A stretch of DNA of 42,688 nt from Eubacteriales Family XIII. Incertae Sedis bacterium (GTDB lineage: Bacteria > Bacillota > Clostridia > Peptostreptococcales > Anaerovoracaceae). Location of the stretch: assembly GCA_031266515.1 (NCBI GenBank), contig JAISAW010000146.1, positions 1 to 42,688 of the forward strand. Reading direction: 5' to 3'. Each line of letters opens with the position of its first letter. Positions within the stretch are counted from its first letter, which is position 1. The notes below the pieces were generated by a model, which did not search any database, was not told the DNA's origin, and worked only from the letters and a program-made list of their open reading frames with translations. Made by a program: the position numbers and the translations under genes. This document shows positions 1 through 9,586 of this stretch, one piece after another.

Positions 1-226
1 AGAGGACGCCACACAGTTTTTTTATATATCGTCTTCAAATATTATACCCCCGCCCCAGCAAAATTAACATATTAAATGGAAGTGTCAGAACTATATACTT
101 ACGGATTATATTGTTTCCACATTTTGGGATTTTATATGGTATAATGATGAACGATGAATAGCATATACGTTTCAGTAGAAATATTATAAAAGAGGATGGT
201 ACGGTCTGAAGGACTATAAAATTTGG

Positions 227-604
227 ATGCCGCTCAAAGCACAAATCAATAATTCAGGAACCCATTTTGCAAGCATAGGCGGATTTAAGGAACGTGATAT
301 TTGGTGGGTACACATTGGAGAGAATGTCGGATTTGAAGAAGACGGAAAAGGCTCTGATTTCCTGCGGCCTGTTCTTGTTATGAAGAAATTCAACAAAAGG
401 CTTTTTTGGGGCATTCCACTCTCGACAACAACAAAGCGTGGCAAATATTACTATGAATTTACCGCGAGTGGGAAGAACAAAGTAAGCGTTGCCTTGCTCA
501 GCCAATTTAAACTATTTGATGCGCTCAGGCTGGTAAGCAAGTATGCGATGATCAAAAAAAATGACTATGAAGAAATTCGCGATACGCTAAAAGATTTATT
601 ATAA
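227..604 (+). CDS. PemK/MazF-family toxin-like protein (orphan; no antitoxin ORF recognised beside it)
   Basis: Reads RDIWWVHIGENVGFEEDGKGSDFLRPVLVMKKFNKRLFWGIPLSTTTKRGKYYYEF, the family core. The exact start is uncertain. Confidence 0.8.
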   Translation: MPLKAQINNSGTHFASIGGFKERDIWWVHIGENVGFEEDGKGSDFLRPVLVMKKFNKRLFWGIPLSTTTKRGKYYYEFTASGKNKVSVALLSQFKLFDALRLVSKYAMIKKNDYEEIRDTLKDLL

Positions 605-772
605 AAAGTTGCTCCGCTGCAGCGGAGCGATCCCGAGGGAATTTGTGTCTTTAATATAGCAAACTCAAAACCACTTTGTCAAATAATGTTCGTTCAAGTT
701 TCTGCGATGCCATGGGAACATCTAACAAAAACTTTACACTTAGTCGTTATAATCGGAGTAGTCGCCCTGCTT

Positions 773-875
773 AAAGACAGGGACTGACGCACAGAAACCG
801 CCAGTTGCTGAACTGACGGTTTCAAACCATTCGCTGGGGCGAGCCGCCATTCCAAAAGCGGCTGTCCCTTTATGT
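773..875 (+). other. Intergenic multi-stem structured element (candidate terminator or small RNA)
   Basis: Stem 794-806/811-823 (GAAACCGCCAGTT-gctg-AACTGACGGTTTC, one G.U). Stem 842-847/858-863 (AGCCGC/GCGGCT). Closing stem 779-784/864-869 (AGGGAC/GTCCCT). U-rich tail follows on the + strand. Confidence 0.5.
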
Positions 876-895
876 TTTTATTATACCGCGATGTT

Positions 896-2485
896 TCAGG
901 ATCTCAAGCGGTTTGCGGCGGCGGTTTGGAGCCGTATTTTTTCGGTGAGAGCGTCCGCACCGCTTCCATTGATCTGTCTGGCTTCGAGACGCCAGCTCCA
1001 ATTCATGCGGCTTACCGTACCGGGGGTATTGATGCGGGCATAGGATCCCAGGCCGAGCCAATCCTGCAATGGTATCATCGTACAGAAACAGGGGCTTTCA
1101 AGGGCGGCCGCTATCATGGCTTCGGGGAGAGATTCTTTTGACCTGGCATTCAAATATGATTTGGCGAAATCAATTTCCCCGATCCCGGCCCGGCCGAGCC
1201 AGCCTCTCAGCGTATCGTTGTCATGGGTTCCCGTATACATCACTGCCGCCTCTTCGCTGCTCCGCGGCAAATACTCGTTTGTTGGATCCCCGTCAAAGGC
1301 GAACTGCAGCACTTTCATGCCTGGGAAACCGCTTCGCCTGCGAAAACGCTTCGCGCCTTCCGACAGAAGCCCGAGGTCTTCCGCCACTATCATAAGCCCG
1401 GGGACAGATGCGTGAGCCATTTCAACAAAGGCATCACCCGGCCCTCTGCGCCACTTGCCGCCGCCGCGAGCGTCTTCGTCAACAACATCGTCTTTCGCGC
1501 CGTATTCATGTTCGCTGTGTTCCGTCCTCTTGTGTTCGCTGCCTTGCTCGCTGCTTTTCGTCCCTCTGTGTTCGCTGCGTTCCGCCTCTCTGTGTTGGAT
1601 TCGGGCATTTGCCTCATCCGCAGGGACGCTCCAAAAATCCCACAGGCCCCGGAAATGGTCTATCCGCGCCGCGCCGTACATGCGGGCCGCCTGCATCAGC
1701 CTGGCTTCCCACCAATTGAGTGCATCTTCACCCGCGCCCTCCCAGTCGTATACCGGGACATTCCATATCTGTCCCGTAGCGGAATAGGCGTCTGGCGGCA
1801 CTCCGGCTATAAGCGATGGCCTCCCGGTGGGGTCCGTTGCAAATATCTTTCTGTTAAAATGATAGTCTGCCGACTCAACGGATACGTACAGGGGCAGGTC
1901 GCCTATGAAGTCTACACTGTGTCGGCGCGCGAACTTTCGGAGCCTGTCCCACTGGCTGAAAAAGAAGTATTGGATTATCTTGATTTCATCTGAAATGGGA
2001 ATCGCTTCACGCGCTGCCTCATGATCAGCATATCCGTCAAGCCAATAGGCGCTCTCCTTCAAAAACTTCCTGAAGCCGCGCGCAGACCCGCCATCAAACC
2101 TGCTTGCTGCCGCCAGCAGCAGAGGCAGCTTCTCATCGCGTTGATAGAGATAGTCAACTCTGTTCATCTCCAAGCTTCCCTTCTCATATTTCTGCAGCTC
2201 ACTTTTTGTGATAAGCCCGTCTTCATGAAGCGGCCGCAAATCGATCAGATAAGGGTTCCCTGCAAAAGCGGAAAGCCCCTGGTAAGGGCTGCCGGTGTCC
2301 GCCACGGGTCCGGCCGGAAGTATCTGCCACAGGCTTTGGCCCGCCGTTTCAAGAAAAAGGATGAAGTCCTCCGCCCCCTTCCCGAGCGTCCCTATGCCGC
2401 CATGAGATGGCAGAGAGACAAGAGGCAGGAGTATCCCTGCCTGCCTGCCAAAATCTTTCATTCCTTCTCCGTGGTAGATAGCCAT
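896..2485 (-). CDS. malQ: 4-alpha-glucanotransferase (amylomaltase, GH77)
   Basis: MalQ motifs: LPSHGGIGTLGKGAEDFI, IGDLPLYVSVESADYH, DHFRGLWDFWSVPA, IVAEDLG, YTGTHDNDTLRGW. Contains a low-complexity insertion. Confidence 0.95.
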   Translation of the reverse strand: MAIYHGEGMKDFGRQAGILLPLVSLPSHGGIGTLGKGAEDFILFLETAGQSLWQILPAGPVADTGSPYQGLSAFAGNPYLIDLRPLHEDGLITKSELQKYEKGSLEMNRVDYLYQRDEKLPLLLAAASRFDGGSARGFRKFLKESAYWLDGYADHEAAREAIPISDEIKIIQYFFFSQWDRLRKFARRHSVDFIGDLPLYVSVESADYHFNRKIFATDPTGRPSLIAGVPPDAYSATGQIWNVPVYDWEGAGEDALNWWEARLMQAARMYGAARIDHFRGLWDFWSVPADEANARIQHREAERSEHRGTKSSEQGSEHKRTEHSEHEYGAKDDVVDEDARGGGKWRRGPGDAFVEMAHASVPGLMIVAEDLGLLSEGAKRFRRRSGFPGMKVLQFAFDGDPTNEYLPRSSEEAAVMYTGTHDNDTLRGWLGRAGIGEIDFAKSYLNARSKESLPEAMIAAALESPCFCTMIPLQDWLGLGSYARINTPGTVSRMNWSWRLEARQINGSGADALTEKIRLQTAAANRLRS

Positions 2486-2492
2486 GCGGATC

Positions 2493-4541
2493 TCACCTGC
2501 CTGTTTCCCACTTTATATCAAAGATGTCGCCTTCAAGCGGCCCCATCTCAATCTCAAACAATCCAGCTTCGGCTTTAAGCCGCTTACCGGTAAACACGCC
2601 GGCGGCCTGCGTCCATTCCCCGTCACGAAAGATCGCATTCGCCGTATCAGCCTTGCAATCGATGTCATGGCACAGATCGACGACTATGTGCTTTGATTCA
2701 GCCGATGGGTTTACCACTGTGAGCACGATGCTCTTTTCCGCAACGCCACCGAAAACATCCTCTCCGCAGGCAGTGCATCTCATTATCCCAAGTACCCCTC
2801 CGATCGTCGCATAGAAACGTACCCCTCCTGCGGCAAACGCCGGCCTTGACTTCCTGACCTCGCCGAGAGCCTTGTAGAAAGAAAGCATTTCCTCATCGCA
2901 AACCTTATAGGCCTTCCTGTTGAACGGGTCAAGCAGCCCGGTCATACCAACTTCGTCCCCATAGTAGATGGCCGGGATACCGGGAAGCGAGAACTGTATC
3001 ATGGCTGCGAGCCTCTGCCGCGCCGCGCCGCGCTCATAATCCCCGACGCTGATCTCCTCGTTTGCCTGTTCCTCCCTTGACATGTCCTTGCCTTCGTTCC
3101 CGGTGCTGAGCACACTCCTGGCCCGCGCCACGTCGTGGGAGGACAGCAGGTTCATAAGCGCATAGTACATCTCTTCCGGGTAGTTCAGCCGCTGGTTCAC
3201 GAGAAACCTCTTGTACTGCATGGCGTCAACGTCGCCGAGGATGTAGGCTATAGTCATGTCCCTGAACGGGTAGTTCATCACCGAGTCGAGGCCTTTTCCA
3301 AGCGCGTAGCTGCGCAGCTTGCCGTAGCTCTCCTTGGTGGTCGCATCCTCCCAGACTTCCCCTATGAGGAAAGTTTCGGGATTTTCGGCCTTCATGTTTT
3401 CCCTTATTTTTTCTATGACATGGTCAGGCAGCTCATCGGCTACGTCAAGGCGGTAGCCCGACGCCCCTCTCCTGATCCATGTCTTTACGACGCTGCCCTC
3501 TCCCTCAATCACAAAGTCTGACCAGCCAGGATTTTCCTTGTTTATGGCAGGCAGGCTGCCAAAGCCCCACCAACTGTTGTAACTCTCCGGCCAATCCGAA
3601 AAAACATACCATCCGAAATACGGGCTTTCCATGCTCTGAAAAGCGCCAAGGGTATCGTAGTGCCCAAACCTGTTGAAGTACACGCTGTCCTCCCCGGTAT
3701 GGGCGAACACCCCGTCGAGGACGACCTTCATCCCCGACTTTTCCGCATCGGCGATGAGCCGGCCGAAAGCGTCTTCGCCTCCGAGGATCGGATCGATTTT
3801 CAAATAGTCTCCGGTATTGTACCTGTGGTTTGAAGCGGATTCGAATATGGGGTTCAGGTAAATGATATCGACGCCAAGCTCTTTCAAGTAAGGCAATTTC
3901 TGCCTGACGCCTTCGAGGTCTCCGCCAAATATGTCGCAGGGCATATAGAACTCCTGCCCATGCGCCGCCTCGTACCGGGGCAATTCGTCCCAGCTTTCGT
4001 GCAGCGCAATCTCGCTTCGGCCTTTTTCCTGATGCCAGGCAAGCCCCTTTTTCATAGACTCCGGATCTCCCGAGGCAAACCTGTCAGGAAATATCTGATA
4101 CATTATCGCGTTCTTCGTCCAATCGGGGACGGTGAAATCCGGCTCGTACACGGTGATTTGGAAAGATGGCGGCGGATTGGGATAGAGCCTCCCCAGTCCA
4201 CTGTTCGGGCCTTGCTCAGCACCGTAGTACACGAGGCCGCCATTCTCGGTCTCCACTTCAAACCAATACCAGTAAACCCCTGCAGGCCACGGCAGGATAT
4301 ACCTGGTTTCATAAATCTCCGATTCCACTTTCAGCATCTCTGTGCGGTCGGTGCGGCCGCTGCCGCTTCGAAGCATCATGAGCGATACGCTGCCCGCTTT
4401 CACGCCCCGGACCGAAATGCGCAGACACACTTCGCTGCCGACCGGAACCGCGCCGACAGGCGAGCGGTAGCGCTTCTTCGTGCTGTCATGGACGACATTC
4501 TCATCCGAAACCGTGATATCGCCTACACTTATGTAATTCAT
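2493..4541 (-). CDS. Alpha-amylase family GH13 (neopullulanase/cyclomaltodextrinase-like)
   Basis: MYQIFPDRFASG, DGVFAHTGEDS, GYRLDVADELPD, IGEVWEDA and LLSSHDVARA motifs, with an N-terminal beta-sandwich-like region. Confidence 0.9.
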   Translation of the reverse strand: MNYISVGDITVSDENVVHDSTKKRYRSPVGAVPVGSEVCLRISVRGVKAGSVSLMMLRSGSGRTDRTEMLKVESEIYETRYILPWPAGVYWYWFEVETENGGLVYYGAEQGPNSGLGRLYPNPPPSFQITVYEPDFTVPDWTKNAIMYQIFPDRFASGDPESMKKGLAWHQEKGRSEIALHESWDELPRYEAAHGQEFYMPCDIFGGDLEGVRQKLPYLKELGVDIIYLNPIFESASNHRYNTGDYLKIDPILGGEDAFGRLIADAEKSGMKVVLDGVFAHTGEDSVYFNRFGHYDTLGAFQSMESPYFGWYVFSDWPESYNSWWGFGSLPAINKENPGWSDFVIEGEGSVVKTWIRRGASGYRLDVADELPDHVIEKIRENMKAENPETFLIGEVWEDATTKESYGKLRSYALGKGLDSVMNYPFRDMTIAYILGDVDAMQYKRFLVNQRLNYPEEMYYALMNLLSSHDVARARSVLSTGNEGKDMSREEQANEEISVGDYERGAARQRLAAMIQFSLPGIPAIYYGDEVGMTGLLDPFNRKAYKVCDEEMLSFYKALGEVRKSRPAFAAGGVRFYATIGGVLGIMRCTACGEDVFGGVAEKSIVLTVVNPSAESKHIVVDLCHDIDCKADTANAIFRDGEWTQAAGVFTGKRLKAEAGLFEIEMGPLEGDIFDIKWETGR

Positions 4542-4699
4542 ATTGCTAAAGCCCCTGTTTCATCCAGCCCCGCCCGCCCTTGCGCAGCCCGGCCGGAAAA
4601 CCCCTCGATCCTTCACTTGCCCGTATTGCTCCACCAACCAAAAACCCGCGCTTACTGGCGGCTATTTTGCCTAAGCATCCTCACATCCCAGGCGCGCCA

Positions 4700-7195
4700 C
4701 TAAACACAAGGTTTAGTTGACGGATCACTAATATGCCATATCTGCCCATCGTACTCCTCTATAGCGCGATCCGAAGAAAAGATGCCCGCGCTCAAAGCAT
4801 TTTTGACCGCTATCCTGTTCCACTTATCTCTGTCGGCATAGGTGTCGGTGAGGCCCCTGTATACTTTATCATACGATCTGAAATCGTAGAGCAAATAATA
4901 CTTATCCGGCTTCTCGCTACCGGCACCGCCGTAGATAAGCGCGTTCTTCGTATCGGTAAACTGTTTCGCCACCCGCAAGGTCCCATCGTCAAAGCTGTCG
5001 AGTATCCTCCGGATATCCCCGTCAAGCCCATATATCTCTTCCGGCCTGTAGCTCCCGTCCTTTTCAAGCCGGCTTATCTCTTCCACGCGTGCGCCAAATA
5101 TGAAAATATTGTCCTCGCCTACCGCCTCAGCGATCTCCACGTTTGCGCCATCCATTGTGCCGATGGTGACTGCGCCGTTCAGCATGAACTTCATATTGCC
5201 CGTGCCTGACGCTTCGAGCCCGGCAGTCGAGAGCTGTTCGCTGACCTCCGTCGCGGGGATCAGCAGCTCAGCTTCTGAGACACCGTAGTTCTCGATGAAC
5301 ACCACCTTCAAAACCCCGCTCACCTGCGGGTCGTTATTTACAAGGTCTGCAACGGCGAAGATGAGCCTGATGACCTCCTTCGCGCGGTAATACCCGGGGG
5401 CCGCCTTGGCACCGAAGATGAAAGTCGTGGGTGCTATGCCTTCGCCCCTTCCTTCCTTTATCATATGGTAGAGGTGCATTATGTGCATGACCTTCAACAG
5501 CTGACGTTTGTATTCGTGAAGCCTCTTTGCCTGTACGTCAAAGATGGTGTTTTCGTTTATTTCTATCCCCTGTGTCTTGAAGATGTGGTCGCGGTACCTG
5601 ATCTTGTTGTCGATCTTCATCTGCGCGAATTCTTCCAGGAAATCCTGATCTTCTGCAAACACAGCCATCTTCGAGTATTCCCTGTAGCGCTTCAAAAACC
5701 CGAGGCCTATCCTTTTTTCTATGAGCCTCGTAAATGGCTCGTTCGCCTTCGCCAGCCAGCGCCTCATCGTGATACCGTTAGTGATGCCGGTAAATTTGTC
5801 CGGGAAGATGACATAGAAATCGCGGAAGGTCGTAGTCTTCAGGATGTTTGCGTGGAGCTGCGAGACGCCATTCACCTTACCGCAAATCGCGATGCAGAGG
5901 TTTGCCATCCTGATCTCGCCTCCGTGAATGATGCGCATGTCCTCCATCTTTTCAAAGTCGCCCGGCCAATGCTGCCAGATGACGTCGCAGAACTTCGAAT
6001 CTATCACCGTTATGATCTTGTGTATCCTCGGAAGCATCTCACGAAACATCGGCTCGTTCCAACGCTCGAGCGCCTCACGCATGATGGTGTGGTTCGTATA
6101 GTTGAAAAGCCTGCCAACGATATCGATCGTCTCGTCCCATTCGAGCATTTCTTCATCCATGAGGATACGTATGAGTTCGGGGATGGCAAGCGTCGGGTGC
6201 GTGTCGTTGATCTGGACCGTGTAGTAGTCGGGGAGGGTTCGCACATCGCCGTGCGTCTCCTTGTGCCTGTTCACCATGAACTGGATGGAGGCTGCCGCAA
6301 AGAAATAGAACTGTTTCAACCTCAGCCTGCGTCCCTGCTCGTGGTTGTCTTCGGGGTAGAGCACCTGGCTGATTGCCTGCGCCAGCGCGCTTTCCTCTGC
6401 GGCTTTCGCGTAGTCGCCCCTGTTGAACCAGGAGAGGTCCAGCTCCGTCCGGGCTCTCGCTTCCCACAGCCTCAGGGTGGCCGGCGCTTTGCTGTCGTAG
6501 CCTATGACCGGCATATCGTACGGATAGGCCATGACGCTCGCGTAGTCTGTATGCTCTATCCTGAGTTTCCCGTCTTCCCAGTTTTCAGTGATTTTGCCGC
6601 CGTACCTGATTTCCGCCTTCTCGTCGGGCCTGGCTATCTCCCAGATGTTCCCGTCGTCAAGCCAGTTGTCGTCTATCTCTATTTGCTCTCCGTCGACGAT
6701 CTTTTGGCGAAACAGGCCGTGCTCATACCTGATGCAGCATCCGGTGACGGGCATGTCGAGAGTAGACAGCGAATCGAGGAAGCAAGCCGCCAGTCTCCCG
6801 AGCCCTCCATTGCCAAGGCCCGCGTCTGGCTCGTTTTCCTCCACTTCATCCAGGGAAAACCCCATCTCGCCGAGAGCTTCCTTAGCGTCGTCATAGATAC
6901 CCAGATTGATCAGGTTGTTTACGAGTGCCCTGCCCATGAGGAATTCGGCGGAGAGATAGTAGAGGCGTTTGCCGCCCTCTGCCTCAATCTTCTGTTCCGA
7001 GTCCGTCCAGCTGTCCATGATCCGGTCGCGCACGGCAAGCGAGAGCGCCTGGTACACTTCGTCGCTTTCGGCCTTGTCCGGCGTCAACCCAAAAGTGTGC
7101 CGTAGCTTTCCCGCGATTTCTTTTTTTATGGTATCTTTAACATTCGTTTCTGTCATCGTTGCTCCATCTTCAGAATACATATACTCTATACTCAT
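4700..7195 (-). CDS. glgP: Glycogen/maltodextrin phosphorylase
   Basis: NGGLGRLAACFLDS, QINDTHPTLAIPEL, EASGTGNMKFMLNGAVTIGTMDGANVEI. 831 aa. Confidence 0.97.
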   Translation of the reverse strand: MSIEYMYSEDGATMTETNVKDTIKKEIAGKLRHTFGLTPDKAESDEVYQALSLAVRDRIMDSWTDSEQKIEAEGGKRLYYLSAEFLMGRALVNNLINLGIYDDAKEALGEMGFSLDEVEENEPDAGLGNGGLGRLAACFLDSLSTLDMPVTGCCIRYEHGLFRQKIVDGEQIEIDDNWLDDGNIWEIARPDEKAEIRYGGKITENWEDGKLRIEHTDYASVMAYPYDMPVIGYDSKAPATLRLWEARARTELDLSWFNRGDYAKAAEESALAQAISQVLYPEDNHEQGRRLRLKQFYFFAAASIQFMVNRHKETHGDVRTLPDYYTVQINDTHPTLAIPELIRILMDEEMLEWDETIDIVGRLFNYTNHTIMREALERWNEPMFREMLPRIHKIITVIDSKFCDVIWQHWPGDFEKMEDMRIIHGGEIRMANLCIAICGKVNGVSQLHANILKTTTFRDFYVIFPDKFTGITNGITMRRWLAKANEPFTRLIEKRIGLGFLKRYREYSKMAVFAEDQDFLEEFAQMKIDNKIRYRDHIFKTQGIEINENTIFDVQAKRLHEYKRQLLKVMHIMHLYHMIKEGRGEGIAPTTFIFGAKAAPGYYRAKEVIRLIFAVADLVNNDPQVSGVLKVVFIENYGVSEAELLIPATEVSEQLSTAGLEASGTGNMKFMLNGAVTIGTMDGANVEIAEAVGEDNIFIFGARVEEISRLEKDGSYRPEEIYGLDGDIRRILDSFDDGTLRVAKQFTDTKNALIYGGAGSEKPDKYYLLYDFRSYDKVYRGLTDTYADRDKWNRIAVKNALSAGIFSSDRAIEEYDGQIWHISDPSTKPCV

Positions 7196-7893
7196 CTGAG
7201 TATTTCAACCGCTGCATCCGCACCATACCTCAGCCGCACGAAAGAGCCGCTGTTCCATCCATCCCTCATCCAGTCTGTGAGATCCGCTTCGTATATCCTG
7301 TTGTTGTCGAGGATCTTCACCTTCAGGTCGCTTCTGTCGTCAAGCCCTATCACAGTCACCCAGTGCCAGAGCTCGATCTGTGAATCTATCTTCCTGTTGC
7401 TCAGGAAACCGAGCGGCGACAGGTTCAAAAACGCGAGCGGCGCATTCATCCCAATCGAGCTTTTGATAAAGCCCCTGGCGTCCGCTATCATGCTTTCAGC
7501 GGCCTGCCTGCCCATTGGGGCTTCAGCTATCCTGAAGCGGTCGGCCTTCGCATCAGAGCGCACCGGCAGCCCCAGGTATCCAGCAAGCTCGTTGCTTCCC
7601 TTTATGAATGAAGGCGGCTGAAGGCCGAACTCCTTTCTGCTCCAATGAATATATTTACGAACAAGCTCCATGAAATTCATGTAGCCGGCCTTCGTATCGA
7701 GCTCTATGCCTTTCACATCCTCCGCGCCAGGCCCTGACCTGGTTTTAAGAAAATAAGCAAATATGTTCGCAGCGGTCGTCGCCCCGCACTCCGCGCCTCC
7801 GTCGCGCTCAAACCAGTATTGGTTGCCACCGTAAAGCTCTCCCCCCTCTATCGCAAAAACATTCTCATCAAGTACCATGGCGCTGTCCATCAC
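7192..7893 (-). CDS. Papain-like/C39-like cysteine-peptidase fold candidate
   Basis: ECGATTAANIFAYFL (Cys-helix pattern), LWHWVTVIGLDD (His) and ILDNNRIYEADL (Asn/Asp). Overlaps the glgP start by 4 nt (ATGA). Confidence 0.55.
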   Translation of the reverse strand: MMDSAMVLDENVFAIEGGELYGGNQYWFERDGGAECGATTAANIFAYFLKTRSGPGAEDVKGIELDTKAGYMNFMELVRKYIHWSRKEFGLQPPSFIKGSNELAGYLGLPVRSDAKADRFRIAEAPMGRQAAESMIADARGFIKSSIGMNAPLAFLNLSPLGFLSNRKIDSQIELWHWVTVIGLDDRSDLKVKILDNNRIYEADLTDWMRDGWNSGSFVRLRYGADAAVEILR

Positions 7894-7934
7894 CTTCCGT
7901 CAGTAAAACCCTTCGCCTGCAAAACTGCCGCGCG

Positions 7935-9383
7935 TCATCCGGAAATCATAGACCTGTATAAATCCCCGTACTCCACGGCAGGTTTGCCGAAACTGTTGTC
8001 CACAGACATCGCATTTCTGCGAAGCCCGCGAAAGACTATTTTATCACGATAGACGCCAAGCGCAGTCCTTATCGCAAACATCATATCATGTGCGTTGAGG
8101 CTTCCAAACGCAAATCCCGTGCTGCCATTGTCAAAGCCACCGTAGGGCCTTACAGTATCGACGAGTCCCCCTGTCTTTCGGACTATCGGCAGAGTGCCAT
8201 ACCTCTGGGCGATCATCTGCGAAAGCCCACAGGGTTCAAATTCCGACGGCATCAACAGGAAGTCCGACCCCGCATAGATACGGTGGGCGAGCGCTTCGTC
8301 ATAGCCGATCCACACTCCCGCCTTGCCCGGGTATTTGCCCGCGATATAGTTGAAAAAATCCTGGTATTCAGTGTCTCCGCTCCCCAACAGGACAAATCTC
8401 ATATCGAGGCTTTCGTCGCAGAGCAGCTCTTCGAGGGCGTACTTCACGAGGTCGAAGCCCTTCTGTGCGGTCAGACGGGAGACCATGCAGACGATGGGCG
8501 CATTTCTATCCCCTGTCAGCGAAAACTCCTTTCGCAGTGCATCCTTGCAAATCCGCTTGCCTCTCAAGTCAGTATCGGAAAAATTTGCCGCGAGGATTTC
8601 CTCGTGCTCCGGGTCAAAGTCGTCGGTGTCGATGCCGTTCAGTATCCCCCGCAAGTCACTTCTACGCGCCGACAATATGCGTTCCATCCCAAGGCCGTAC
8701 CAACCGTAAAGCAGCTCATTCGCGTAGTTCGGGCTTACTGTCGTGATCTTTTCGGAAAACGAAAGAGCTGCTTTCATCATATTCGCAGCGCCATCCTGCT
8801 CGATGTACAGCGGTGAATAATACCGGTCAGGGATCGACAGGAAATCGCGCATTAGAGCGAAGTCCATTTTTCCCTGAAAGGCGATATTGTGAATCGTGAA
8901 AAGCGTATGGGGGCCGCCCCCCTCGCGCCAGGCGTACTGCGTTTTCAGAAGCATGGGGACCATCCCCGTATGCCAGTCATTCAGATGCAGCACATCCGGC
9001 TCGAAACCGATCAGGGGCAGAGCCTCGCAAACGGCTTTGCAGAAATACATATACTGCTCGTTTTCCGCATCCCCTCCTTTGTAGACAGGCCCTCCGAAGT
9101 AGTCCTCGTTGTCGATAAAGTACGTCGGCACCCCATCGGATTCCATGTATTGGACGCCGAGGTAGGCTTCCCTCCAGTTCAGCCTGACGGAAGAGACGGC
9201 GAGCGTCTCGATCTCAGGCTGATACCGCGCCTTTATGGCCGAATGCTTGGGGATCATCACGCGCGCATCTATTCCGAGCGCGCGCAAAGCTTTGGGCAGA
9301 GCCCCGAGTACATCGGCAAGCCCGCCTGTCTTGACAAACGGATTTGCCTCCGCTCCAGCCAAAAGTATTTTCATTGATTTCAT
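7935..9383 (-). CDS. glgA: Glycogen synthase
   Basis: KTGGLADVLGALPKAL, HLNDWHTGMVP, GILNGIDTDDFDP, MVSRLTAQKGFDL, MPSEFEPCGLSQM. Start may be the internal Met at 9374. Confidence 0.97.
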   Translation of the reverse strand: MKSMKILLAGAEANPFVKTGGLADVLGALPKALRALGIDARVMIPKHSAIKARYQPEIETLAVSSVRLNWREAYLGVQYMESDGVPTYFIDNEDYFGGPVYKGGDAENEQYMYFCKAVCEALPLIGFEPDVLHLNDWHTGMVPMLLKTQYAWREGGGPHTLFTIHNIAFQGKMDFALMRDFLSIPDRYYSPLYIEQDGAANMMKAALSFSEKITTVSPNYANELLYGWYGLGMERILSARRSDLRGILNGIDTDDFDPEHEEILAANFSDTDLRGKRICKDALRKEFSLTGDRNAPIVCMVSRLTAQKGFDLVKYALEELLCDESLDMRFVLLGSGDTEYQDFFNYIAGKYPGKAGVWIGYDEALAHRIYAGSDFLLMPSEFEPCGLSQMIAQRYGTLPIVRKTGGLVDTVRPYGGFDNGSTGFAFGSLNAHDMMFAIRTALGVYRDKIVFRGLRRNAMSVDNSFGKPAVEYGDLYRSMISG

Positions 9384-9428
9384 AAATTTTTCTCATCCGC
9401 CTTGCCGCGGATAGCACACCCTACCTGG

Positions 9429-9586
9429 TACTCCGTTAACTCTAAAACTTGAGTAATCGCCGGTCTTTTTTCCGTAATCCTGCGTTGTCGTCGGTCACCG
9501 AAGCTACGGCTTCGCCTCTCTCCTCCGCCTTGTCTTACGAAAAAAATCCTCGGTGATTACGGACAAGTTTTAGAGTTAACGGAGTA
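9429..9586. mobile_element. MITE-like element with long imperfect terminal inverted repeats
   Basis: TACTCCGTTAACTCTAAAACTT (9429-9450) is perfectly inverted as AAGTTTTAGAGTTAACGGAGTA (9565-9586). Inverted similarity continues inward. CTGG flanks both sides (9425-9428, 9587-9590). No ORF inside. Confidence 0.65.

Noticed and set aside
1223-1993. 256-aa plus-strand ORF and neighbours within malQ
   Set aside because: Antisense to malQ; its apparent repeats reflect the MalQ low-complexity insertion.
5465-7105. 546-aa plus-strand ORF
   Set aside because: Antisense to the clearly coding glgP; composition is an artefact of GC-rich codon structure and no domain is recognisable.
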